Assembly: GCA_903893795.1 (NCBI GenBank)
Contig: CAITNO010000110.1
Coordinates: forward strand, 62,001-126,000
Direction of reading: 5' to 3'
Origin: Candidatus Hydrogenedentota bacterium
GTDB taxonomy: Bacteria; Hydrogenedentota; Hydrogenedentia; Hydrogenedentales; CAITNO01
Length of the DNA: 64,000 bases
This document shows positions 40,549 to 48,828 of the stretch, piece by piece. A program made the position numbers and the translations under genes. Position 1 is the first letter of the stretch, and every line of letters begins with the position of its first letter. The notes beneath the pieces were generated by a model. It was not told where the DNA came from. It made no database searches and saw nothing but the letters and a program-made list of their open reading frames with translations.

Positions 40549-41853
40549 TCAACTCCATGGGCACCGCTTGTCGCGGATGTGTCGCTCAAAATCATCGCGG
40601 AAAAGCTTGAGACCGCTGCCCAGCGGCTCCATCGCACCGGGCGCGAGCGCGCAGTACGTGAGGCCCATGCCCAGCGCCGTCACGTGCCGGGCAAGCTGTT
40701 CCAGGTCTCCGGGTTGGCCCTCGCCGCGCTCCATGGCGGCCAGAATCTTCTCGACCCAGGGCAACCCCTCGCGGCAGGGGGTACACCAGCCGCAGGACTC
40801 ATGCGCAAAGAACCGCATCAGGTTGTGAACCATTCCCACGGGGCAGGTTTGGTCGTCGAGCACGATCATTGTCCCGGTGCCCATGCGGCTTCCCGCCTGC
40901 GCCACCGTGTCAAAATCCATGGGCACATCGAGCTGCGATTCGAGCAGAAAATCGGTGGAGGCGCCGCCGGGAATAATGGCCCGCAACTTCATTCCGTCGC
41001 GCATGCCTCCGGCATATTCCTCCAAGATTTCGCGGGCCGGGGTGCCCATGGGCAACTCCCAAAGGCCTGGACGTCTGACCTTGCCACTCGCGCCGTAAAT
41101 CTTCGTGCCGCCGTTGGGCGTCAGGCTCAGTCCCTTAAACCAATCCGCGCCGTTGTTCAGAATGTGCGGCAGATTGCAGAGCGTCTCCACATTGTTCACG
41201 ATGGTCGGCTTGCCGCGCAGGCCGCACACTTGGGGGAACGGCGGCTTGGAACGCGGGTTGGCGCGGCGGCCCTCGAGCGCGTTGATGAGCGCGGTCTCCT
41301 CGCCGCAGATGTACCGGCCCGCACTGGTGTGCAGATGCACTTCAAGGCTGCAACCCGAGCCCAGAATATTCTTTCCGACCAGTCCGGCCGCGCGCAGCTC
41401 GGCGAGAGCGGTCTTCAACCGCTCCTCCGCCAGCACGTATTCGCCGCGCAGGAAGATGTAGGCAATGTCGGCCTGGATCGCGTAGGCGGCGATGATCACG
41501 CCCTCGACCAACTGGTGCGGGTCGCTTTCCAGCAGGAGACGGTCCTTGAAGGTGCCCGGCTCCATTTCGTCTGCGTTTACAACGAGGTACTTGGGCCGGG
41601 GCGCATTGTCGCCCATGGGCACAAAGCTCCATTTGGAACCGGTGGGGAAGCCGGCACCGCCGCGCCCGCGCAACCCCGAGTCTTTCACCCGCTGGGTCAC
41701 ATCGCCGGGCGACATGCCGCCCAGCATTGCGCGGACCGCACGGTATCCCCCGGCCTTCTCGCAGTCCTTCAGCGAAAGAGGCCTGCCGTCCGGCTGAACT
41801 TTGGCTGTCAGCGGACGCTTGTCCGGGTCAGACTGTTGGTTGAATTCGGCCAT
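40549..41853 (-). CDS. nuoF: NADH-quinone oxidoreductase subunit F
   Basis: GLRGRGGAGFPTGSKWSFVP; GAGRYICGEETALINALEG-like; FFAHESCGWCTPCREG. Confidence 0.96.
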   Translation of the reverse strand: MAEFNQQSDPDKRPLTAKVQPDGRPLSLKDCEKAGGYRAVRAMLGGMSPGDVTQRVKDSGLRGRGGAGFPTGSKWSFVPMGDNAPRPKYLVVNADEMEPGTFKDRLLLESDPHQLVEGVIIAAYAIQADIAYIFLRGEYVLAEERLKTALAELRAAGLVGKNILGSGCSLEVHLHTSAGRYICGEETALINALEGRRANPRSKPPFPQVCGLRGKPTIVNNVETLCNLPHILNNGADWFKGLSLTPNGGTKIYGASGKVRRPGLWELPMGTPAREILEEYAGGMRDGMKLRAIIPGGASTDFLLESQLDVPMDFDTVAQAGSRMGTGTMIVLDDQTCPVGMVHNLMRFFAHESCGWCTPCREGLPWVEKILAAMERGEGQPGDLEQLARHVTALGMGLTYCALAPGAMEPLGSGLKLFRDDFERHIRDKRCPWS

Positions 41854-41871
41854 AACTTGCGGTGCGGGCTC

Positions 41872-42336
41872 CTATGCGTATCTTGCCAAAATGTCGCCGA
41901 GCTTTTCGGCATCGACATCGCGGTAGAGGTCGTTGTCTATCATCAGCACGGGGGCATGGTCGCAGGCCCCGAGACACTGGTTCTCCAGCACGGTGAAACG
42001 GCCGTCTGGGGTGGTCTGGCCCGGTTCCACGCCCAGGGTCTGGGCAAGACCGGCGCGCAGCGCCGCGTATCCCATCACCCAGCAGCTCACGCTGGCGCAG
42101 AGGAGGATAACATGGCGGCCCACAGGCCGACGGCGGATGAGGTTGTAGAAAGTGGCCACACCGTCCACCTCATCAGGCGTGAGGCCGAGCAGTTGCGCGA
42201 CCTCGCACAGTTCCTCGTCGCTCACCCATCCGCTCTGGCGCTGGGCAATTTTCAGCGACTCAATGCAGGCCATGCGGTTTGTCTCGCTGTGGGCGAGTTC
42301 CGCGAGGATTTCGTTTTTGGTTTCGGTTGTCAGCAC
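41872..42336 (-). CDS. nuoE: NADH-quinone oxidoreductase subunit E
   Basis: VATFYNLIRRRPVGRHVILLCASVSCWVMG...CLGACDHAPVLMID. Confidence 0.94.
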   Translation of the reverse strand: MLTTETKNEILAELAHSETNRMACIESLKIAQRQSGWVSDEELCEVAQLLGLTPDEVDGVATFYNLIRRRPVGRHVILLCASVSCWVMGYAALRAGLAQTLGVEPGQTTPDGRFTVLENQCLGACDHAPVLMIDNDLYRDVDAEKLGDILARYA

Positions 42337-42357
42337 TGTCTCAATCTCTCTTCCGGA

Positions 42358-42376
42358 AAGAGGCTGGAAGCCTCTT
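42358..42376. repeat. GGA-loop mini-palindrome in the nuoBCD-nuoE intergenic gap
   Basis: aagaggct-gga-agcctctt, perfect 8-bp stem. Confidence 0.7.
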
Positions 42377-42396
42377 CACTTTCAGGCGGCACCCTG

Positions 42397-44841
42397 TCAA
42401 CGGTCCACGTCGGCGAGCACATAGTCCATGCTGCCCAGAATGGCCAGCAGGTCCGACACGCGCACGTTCTGTCCCAACAGCGGCAGCATTTGCAGGTTGG
42501 CGAAACTCGGCGTGCGCACGCGCGTCCGGTAGGACATCGCCGTGCCGTCGCTGGTCAGGTGGTAACTGTTAATCCCTTTGGCCGCCTCGATGGGCACACA
42601 GGCCTCACCGGGCGGCATGACGGGTCCCCAGCTCACGCTGAGGAAATGGGTTATCAGTGTTTCAATGTCCTTGAGCGTCCTGTTCTTGAGAGGTGGCGTG
42701 GTCAGCGGATGGTCGGCCTTGTAGGGGCCTTCGGGCATGTTGTTGACACACTGCTCGATGATGCGAAGGCTCTGCCGCATTTCTTCGACGCGCACCAGGG
42801 CGCGGTCCAGGCAGTCGCCGTTGTGCGCCACGGGCACGTCGAACTCGAACTGGTCGTATCCGGCGTAGGGCCGCTTCTTGCGCAGGTCCCAGTCGCTGCC
42901 GCAGGCGCGCAGGCCCGGACCGGTAATGCCCCACTCAATGGCCTGATCAAGCGTGTATTTGCCGATGCCCTTGACGCGGCCCATGAAAATCTTGTTCTGC
43001 ATGAGCGCCCGGTCATGCTCAATCAGGCGCGGGGGCAGATACTTGATGAACTCCCGTATTTTGTTTTGCCATCCGTTCGGCAAATCCTGCGCCACGCCGC
43101 CGATGCGGAACCAGCTTGGGTGCATGCGGCCGCCCGTAATCTCGGCCACGATGTCGAGCAGGTGCTCCCGGTCGTTGAACATGAAGAACACGGGCGACAT
43201 GGCCCCGAGGTCCTGGGCAAAGGTTCCGTACCACACCAGATGGCTGGAGATGCGGAACAGTTCGGACATCATGATGCGGATGACTTTTGCCCGGTCGGGC
43301 ACCTCGATGCCGGCCAGTTTTTCCACGGCCAGCACATATGCGAGGTTGTTCATCACGCCGCCCAGATAGTCGATGCGGTCGGTGTAGGGAATATAGGAAT
43401 GCCAAGTCTGCCTCTCCCCCATCTTCTCGGCGCCGCGGTGGTGGTAGCCGATATCGGGGATGGCGTTGATGATGTTTTCACCGTCCAACTGGAGGATGAT
43501 GCGGAGCAGCCCGTGGGTGCCCGGGTGGTGCGGCCCCAGGTTGAGGAACATGTAGTCCGAATCTTCGGCATGCTGCGCCAGCCCCCACTGCTCGGGATGG
43601 AACTGGAGCGCCTCCTGCTCACGCGCCATTTTCTCATCGGGAAGCTGGTAGGGCGGCAGTTCGGTGGCCCGGGCCGGATGCTCCTTGCGGAGGGGGTGCC
43701 CCTTCCAGGTGGGCGGCATAAGAATACGGGACAAATGGGGGTGACCGCTGAATTTGATGCCGAAGAGATCCCACGCCTCGCGCTCGTACCAGTTGGCCGA
43801 CGGCCAGATATCGGTGACGCTGGCGTGGGCGGGCGACTCTCCCTGAAGGGGGGTCTTGATGCGTATTTCCCCGGCACGGTCGAGGGACAGCAGGTGGTAG
43901 ACCACGGTAAAATCACCCGCCGAGGCGTGCTTCGTCACGCGGGTCCGCTCATCGATGGCAAACAGGTCATAGAGCACCTTGTAGGGCCGGTCCACGCCGA
44001 CTCTCAGGTGTCTAAGCACTTCCTTGACCTGTTCCTGCGGCACCCAGAAGGTCGGTGTGCCGTCCCGCACGGTGCGGTCTTCCACAAGCAGGTCGGGAAA
44101 ACGCTCCGCCAGGGCACGCACGGCATCGCCGGAGGCGGCGTTGTCTTCAGCCGCGGCAACTTCGAGCCGTACCGGCGACTGGTGTATGGGTTGCACGGGA
44201 TCTTGAACCCCGTCCACGGCAGGCAGGATGGTTGTCTGTCTGCGCAGAGGGGTCTTCAGGTCGCGCTGGGAACCACGGCTTGGCTGCACGACACCCTGCG
44301 GACCCACCACCCAACTCAGCGGACGTCGCTCTTTGGCGACCACATCCTGAAGCAGGGTGAGCGCTTCGAGGAAAGCATCGGGACGGGGTGGGCAGCCGGG
44401 CACATACACGTCCACGGGCAGGAACTTGTCCACACCCTGGACCACGCTGTAAATATCGTACATGCCTCCCGAATTGGCGCAGGCGCCCATGGCCACGACC
44501 CAGCGGGGCTCCATCATCTGCTCGTACAACTGGCGGATCACGGGCGCCATCTTTATGAAGACCGTGCCGGCGACAATCATCATGTCGGCCTCGCGCGGCG
44601 TGGCACGGATTACCTCGGCCCCAAAGCGGGCGAGGTCATAGCGGCTCGTCAAGCTTGTGGCCATTTCCACATAGCAGCAGGACAGGCCGAAATTGAAGGG
44701 CCACAGAGAATTCTTCCTGCCCCAGGCCACCAGGTCCTGCAGGCGGGTGAACAGAAAATTCTTTTCCAGAAAGTCCCCGAACAGGCCGGGGGCTTCGCCT
44801 GGAAAGGAAAGATCCGAGTTCTTGTCCAGATTGGGTTCCAC
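42397..44841 (-). CDS. nuoBCD: Fused NADH-quinone oxidoreductase subunit B/C/D
   Basis: One 814-aa ORF: NuoB part ([50 protein letters not shown]), NuoC part ([34 protein letters not shown]), NuoD part ([25 protein letters not shown]). Confidence 0.95.
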   Translation of the reverse strand: MEPNLDKNSDLSFPGEAPGLFGDFLEKNFLFTRLQDLVAWGRKNSLWPFNFGLSCCYVEMATSLTSRYDLARFGAEVIRATPREADMMIVAGTVFIKMAPVIRQLYEQMMEPRWVVAMGACANSGGMYDIYSVVQGVDKFLPVDVYVPGCPPRPDAFLEALTLLQDVVAKERRPLSWVVGPQGVVQPSRGSQRDLKTPLRRQTTILPAVDGVQDPVQPIHQSPVRLEVAAAEDNAASGDAVRALAERFPDLLVEDRTVRDGTPTFWVPQEQVKEVLRHLRVGVDRPYKVLYDLFAIDERTRVTKHASAGDFTVVYHLLSLDRAGEIRIKTPLQGESPAHASVTDIWPSANWYEREAWDLFGIKFSGHPHLSRILMPPTWKGHPLRKEHPARATELPPYQLPDEKMAREQEALQFHPEQWGLAQHAEDSDYMFLNLGPHHPGTHGLLRIILQLDGENIINAIPDIGYHHRGAEKMGERQTWHSYIPYTDRIDYLGGVMNNLAYVLAVEKLAGIEVPDRAKVIRIMMSELFRISSHLVWYGTFAQDLGAMSPVFFMFNDREHLLDIVAEITGGRMHPSWFRIGGVAQDLPNGWQNKIREFIKYLPPRLIEHDRALMQNKIFMGRVKGIGKYTLDQAIEWGITGPGLRACGSDWDLRKKRPYAGYDQFEFDVPVAHNGDCLDRALVRVEEMRQSLRIIEQCVNNMPEGPYKADHPLTTPPLKNRTLKDIETLITHFLSVSWGPVMPPGEACVPIEAAKGINSYHLTSDGTAMSYRTRVRTPSFANLQMLPLLGQNVRVSDLLAILGSMDYVLADVDR

Positions 44842-44842
44842 G

Positions 44843-45226
44843 CTAGGATTCCAGCGCGCCTTCGCGCCACAGGTATATCAACGAGACAAAGAGCGAGCCA
44901 ACGAAAACGCAGATAGAGCCATATCCGGCCCACCCCAACTCACCGGCGGAGATCGCCCAAGTGATTACAAACACGGCCTCCAAGTCAAAAATGACGAAAA
45001 AGATGGCCATGAGAAAGAAGCCGGCGTAAAAGCGGCCGTGGGCCGAACCGGTGGAGGCAATGCCCGATTCATAGGGCACACTCTTGGACAGGTTGCGACT
45101 GCGCTGCCCCAGCACATAGGAAAGGGAAAGCATCCCCACGATAACCGTGAGCACCGCCGCCAAGTATATCCAGAGGGGCCAATAAACAACCCCTGTGACC
45201 GCCGGATCCGCCATAGACTGCTCCAA
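44843..45226 (-). CDS. nuoA: NADH-quinone oxidoreductase subunit A
   Basis: [45 protein letters not shown]. Confidence 0.94.
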   Translation of the reverse strand: MEQSMADPAVTGVVYWPLWIYLAAVLTVIVGMLSLSYVLGQRSRNLSKSVPYESGIASTGSAHGRFYAGFFLMAIFFVIFDLEAVFVITWAISAGELGWAGYGSICVFVGSLFVSLIYLWREGALES

Positions 45227-45345
45227 GTCCCTGTTGTCTGCCGTTTGCCCATCCGCTTGAAAATGCGTCTTTTCAACGCTTTGACACCCGCCAAAATTCC
45301 ATCACCCCTCCACGGCACCAGAATGGGCACGGTCCCTGGGGATAG

Positions 45346-45375
45346 ATTATGAGGCTCGGCGGTCATTCTAGCCAA
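45346..45375 (-). promoter_or_regulatory. Candidate promoter for the nuo operon (TTGGCT - 18 nt - CATAAT)
   Basis: Minus strand TTGGCT (45375-45370) and CATAAT (45351-45346), about 120 nt upstream of nuoA. Confidence 0.35.
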
Positions 45376-45500
45376 ACAGACACCCAATCGCAATCTGACA
45401 AAACCGTCCTCTTGTTTGAAGAGGCCGGGCATCTCACGCGGCCGGCCTGACACTTCAGGGGGCTAAGGTTAATCGAAGTGATTTATCAGGGAATGCCCGA

Positions 45501-45529
45501 TTGCCAAATCGGCCCGGTTGGCGCATAAT
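45501..45529 (+). promoter_or_regulatory. Candidate promoter for the WecA-like gene (TTGCCA - 17 nt - CATAAT)
   Basis: TTGCCA 45501-45506, CATAAT 45524-45529. Confidence 0.5.
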
Positions 45530-45624
45530 TCGTAAAGTTGATGACAATGATGTCAGGGGACCTGTGAATGATCTCCGGTAGGTTTTCGCTGAACACAGAG
45601 TAGACTCGGTCTGGGTAGTAAATG

Positions 45625-45701
45625 CTGCCCCGTCGGCAACGGCGGGGCAGGGCGTTTGTGGAATCTGAGCCACCGGGCAATGGGGTATTGCCCCGGTTCA
45701 G
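45625..45701 (+). promoter_or_regulatory. Structured 5' leader: GNRA-capped hairpin followed by a second long hairpin
   Basis: ctgccccgtcg-gcaa-cggcggggcag (45625-45650) and ctgagccaccgggcaat-ggggt-attgccccggttcag (45665-45701), just before RBS and ATG 45723. Confidence 0.5.
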
Positions 45702-45722
45702 AGGAAGCAAAGGGAGTAGTAC

Positions 45723-47290
45723 ATGCCGTATTTGCAGGGCTATCTGGTCAGTCCGACATCCTTGGGCCTTTTTCTGGGATGTTTTGCGGTGACCGCCTGC
45801 CTGACAGTGCTTATTGTCGGGTGGGCGCGCTGGACGGACCTGGCGGGAGGAAGCCCCTACGGCAGGAATAGGCGCAATCCCCCCCCCCTTTTCGGGGGGC
45901 TCGGAATTGCTTTGCCGTTCTTGGCGGTTCTCCTTGCCTGCGCCACTGAAATGGCGGGGATGCCTCGAGCCCTTGGCGACCAACGTCGGGATTTCCTCCT
46001 CCTATTCCTGGGTGGGTGCATCATTCTCACCCTGGGCCTCCTGGATGACGCGCGGAGTCTGCGCACCAGACAAAAACTCATGGTCGAAGTTCTGGCCGGT
46101 TTGCTGGTCGCCCTGTCCGGGAATGGCGTTTCCGCCCTGAATATCCCGCTGGCTGGCCTTGTCAACTTGGAGGGCATGCCGGGCCTCGGCACACTGCTCG
46201 CCGTGTTATGGGTGGTTGGCCTCATAAAGGCCGTGCGCATCTTAGATGACATAAACGGCCTGACCCCCGGACTCGGACTCATGGCAACGGCGGCGCTCGG
46301 CATTCTGGCGGCGCTGAACGGTTCCCCTTTCGCCCTGTTGCTGAGCTTCGCCCTGGCTGGCAGCCTGCTGGCCTTCCTGCACCGTGCCCCCCGTTCAGCG
46401 GGAATCACGCTGGGTGGCACGGGAAGTCTGTTTCTCGGCTATGCCCTGGCGGTAGTCTCGCTGACCGGTTCCTGCAAGACCACCGGCGCGGTGCTGGCGG
46501 CCAGTTCGATGATGGCCCTGGGGGTTCCCCTGTTTGAGGCGTTTGTGTCAATCGTTCGCCGCTGTCTGGGCGGTTGCCTATGTTCGCCGCGGATTCGAGT
46601 CACACCCACCACCGGCTGTCCCACAGGGGGTTCACTTCTGGCCAGACCGCCGGATTTCTTTATCTAACCTCTCTGGCTTGCCTGATTGCCGCCACTTTGG
46701 GCAATGTTATTCCCATGGGGTCTGCCAAATCCTTGGTTCCCGTGGCAATCATGCTTCTTACGGCGGGTGGAACGCTTGCCGTGGCCGGTCACGCGAAGTC
46801 CATCATGAGCCGGTATGAATCCCGCAAGGACACCATACGCTGCATGGCGCTGTCACACTATACCGCCATGCGCCTGAAACCAAAGGCGTCCCATCAGGAA
46901 ATGCACCGGGTCGTCGACATGATGGTCTGCGAACTGGATCTGCTCTCTTTAGAAATCAAATTCGACGCAGGACGTTCCACGGTGCGCTCCTCCAGAGACT
47001 CTTGGGTGCCAACCCCGGTGTCGGAACCGGGTGAAGTGACACAACTCAACCTGAAAGCCGCAGATGGAAGTCCAGTGGAGGTGAGCTTTCAATGCGCAAC
47101 GCAGGTGGGCGCGATATACAGGGACGCCATCAGCGCCTGTCTTGCCGACACTTTTGACAGGCTGAACCTGGTGGACAATCAGGGAGAGCCGTTGCCCCCC
47201 GCCCCCAAATCCACGGCAACCGTGCCTTTCCCCTCCCCGGACGCCGACGAATTTCGACCCATACTCGCAAAACAGGCTCTTGGCCGATAA
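45723..47290 (+). pseudogene. WecA/MraY-like glycosyl-1-phosphate transferase (GT4-type), interrupted by a frameshift near 46574; second half carries the conserved HHR motif and an extra C-terminal domain
   Basis: ORF 45723-46667 gives FGGLGIALPFL...LGLLDDARSL...LGGTGSLFLGYAL...GVPLFEAFVSIVRRCLGG, then out of frame; ORF 46574-47290 continues as LPMFAADSSHTHHRLSHRGFTSGQ. The two frames differ by -1. Confidence 0.75.
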
Positions 47291-47474
47291 CTCCGGCCAA
47301 CTTCCGAGTCATGCCTGAGCCGGGAGAAAAGGCGCACCCACAAACAGAACATCCCATGAACATGCCCGAAGGGTGGCCATGGGATTTCTTCTACGCCGAC
47401 ATGGGACATTTGGGCCGAAAATGCAGTTCCACGCGGGCGCGTGGCTGTTTGCAGGCAGGAATGAACTGTTTCCG

Positions 47475-47846
47475 TTAGAATTTGTCAATCCAGCTTTCTG
47501 TCGCCGTGCAACGGGCGTGGGGCGGTGCCGATGCTTTGTCGGCTGTGCATGGCACACAGGGCTTGCGGAGCCCCGTACACCGGACCGTGTGGCCCAACTT
47601 CCGCGCCTCTTCACAAAGCCCCGACAGCATGCCCGCAAGCACCAGGGTTACGCCGTCGCGATGTTCGGAAAGGTCAATAATCCAGGTGGTTTCCGGACGA
47701 TTGCACACCTGTGACAACAGTTGCTCTTCCAGCAGGAAATAGTCCGATTCCCCATCCACCCGCGGTATGCGCACCCGGGCGGTGTTTCGGCCGACGTGGA
47801 TCTTTACGCCCCCCGTTACTGTCTGGTTTGCGTAAGTTTCCATCAT
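47475..47846 (-). CDS. STAS-domain-like small protein
   Basis: ARVRIPRVDGESDYFLLEEQLLSQVCNRPETTWIIDLSEHRDGVTLVLAGMLSGLCEEARKLGHTVRCTGL resembles a STAS fold; ATG 47846 abuts the upstream gene stop at 47848. Confidence 0.5.
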   Translation of the reverse strand: MMETYANQTVTGGVKIHVGRNTARVRIPRVDGESDYFLLEEQLLSQVCNRPETTWIIDLSEHRDGVTLVLAGMLSGLCEEARKLGHTVRCTGLRKPCVPCTADKASAPPHARCTATESWIDKF

Positions 47847-47847
47847 G

Positions 47848-48231
47848 TCACCCCGCCTTGCAGGTTTCGGCGAGTCCGGCAGCGCCTGCCATGCAAAGCG
47901 CGCCTTCAGCGTCTCCGGGAAACACGAAGGGTTCCTTTTGCCGCACATCGGCACTGCAAGCGGGGTAGTAGTCCTTCAGAAAGCGGCTGCGCAGTTCCCG
48001 GAGCAGGGCCATTTTTACATCGCCCCCGCCCAGGTCTCCCGCAGTCGCCTGGCGCTGCCACGCCCAGAGCAGGGTGGCCCGCGCAAGGCGCTGTCCGAGG
48101 ATGGGGTCCCGCGTTAGTGCGAGCGCGACGGAATAGCACATCTCAACATGTGACAAAAGCACCTGTTCTGCCTGCGGCAGGGAAGCCGGCCGCATGGCGG
48201 AGGCTGCATTCTTTTTCATGATCTTCTGCAT
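47848..48231 (-). CDS. Sigma-factor region-2-like protein (truncated ECF-like)
   Basis: VLLSHVEMCYSVALALTRDPILGQRLARATLLWAWQRQ...VKMALLRELRSRFLKDYYP resembles sigma70 region 2; no region 4 / HTH visible. Confidence 0.45.
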   Translation of the reverse strand: MQKIMKKNAASAMRPASLPQAEQVLLSHVEMCYSVALALTRDPILGQRLARATLLWAWQRQATAGDLGGGDVKMALLRELRSRFLKDYYPACSADVRQKEPFVFPGDAEGALCMAGAAGLAETCKAG

Positions 48232-48828
48232 TTCCGGTTCTCTCCCTGTTTGTTTATGGCCACATCAGCACGATTAAACTTCTTTGCACTCCACACACGC
48301 ACGACTAATTCCCTCAACCGTGCCTTGTTTAGAGCAAGCTCCGTGCCATCCATGCAAAGAGAGAATATTTCAGCAAATACTGCCCTTTGGCGGGTGTGCC
48401 GAACGGGCTTTTTCAGGTGGCGGACATAAGAAGAACCCTTGGAAAGAGCGGCGAATCCCGCCATTTTGCGGGATTATTGGCTGTTTGGCCCATAAGGATC
48501 CAGGGAGCTGTCCTTGGATGGCCTGCCTTGAAATCCATGGCCTGGGGCCGCTGGAAGGCCGTCTCGTCCCCCCTTTGCAACAGTGTCTTTTCAAAGGGGT
48601 GTGAGATTTGTGGCAGGGGTTTGTAAACAATCTTCTGTAAGAGGCGTTTGAACAGACAGAATCGCGACGATTTGGCGGGAAGGCAAATGTGCAAAAATGC
48701 ACACCCGTTTGGGGAGGGGGAGAATGCGAACGCGGGCGGTGAAACCCCACCCCTTCCCGAAAGGGCTAAACCGTGGGATTTCCCATTGGACAGGGCGCTG
48801 CCTGCACGGTCAATCCGGGGATTCCAGT

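Noticed and set aside
40579-44916. 1445-aa plus-strand ORF opposite nuoBCD/E/F
   Set aside because: Antisense to well-supported nuo genes; low-complexity His/Gln/Arg-rich translation typical of shadow ORFs in GC-rich DNA.
46580-46610. ttcgagtc, tRNA T-loop-like motif
   Set aside because: No flanking T-stem or acceptor/anticodon arms; falls inside the WecA-like reading frame encoding HTHHR.
47351-47385. atcccatg...catgggat inverted repeat between convergent genes
   Set aside because: Only 8-bp arms with a 19-nt loop and no GGA-type loop; weak as a terminator or family member.
48216-48464. 82-aa minus-strand ORF upstream of the sigma-like gene
   Set aside because: No motifs; low confidence as a real gene.
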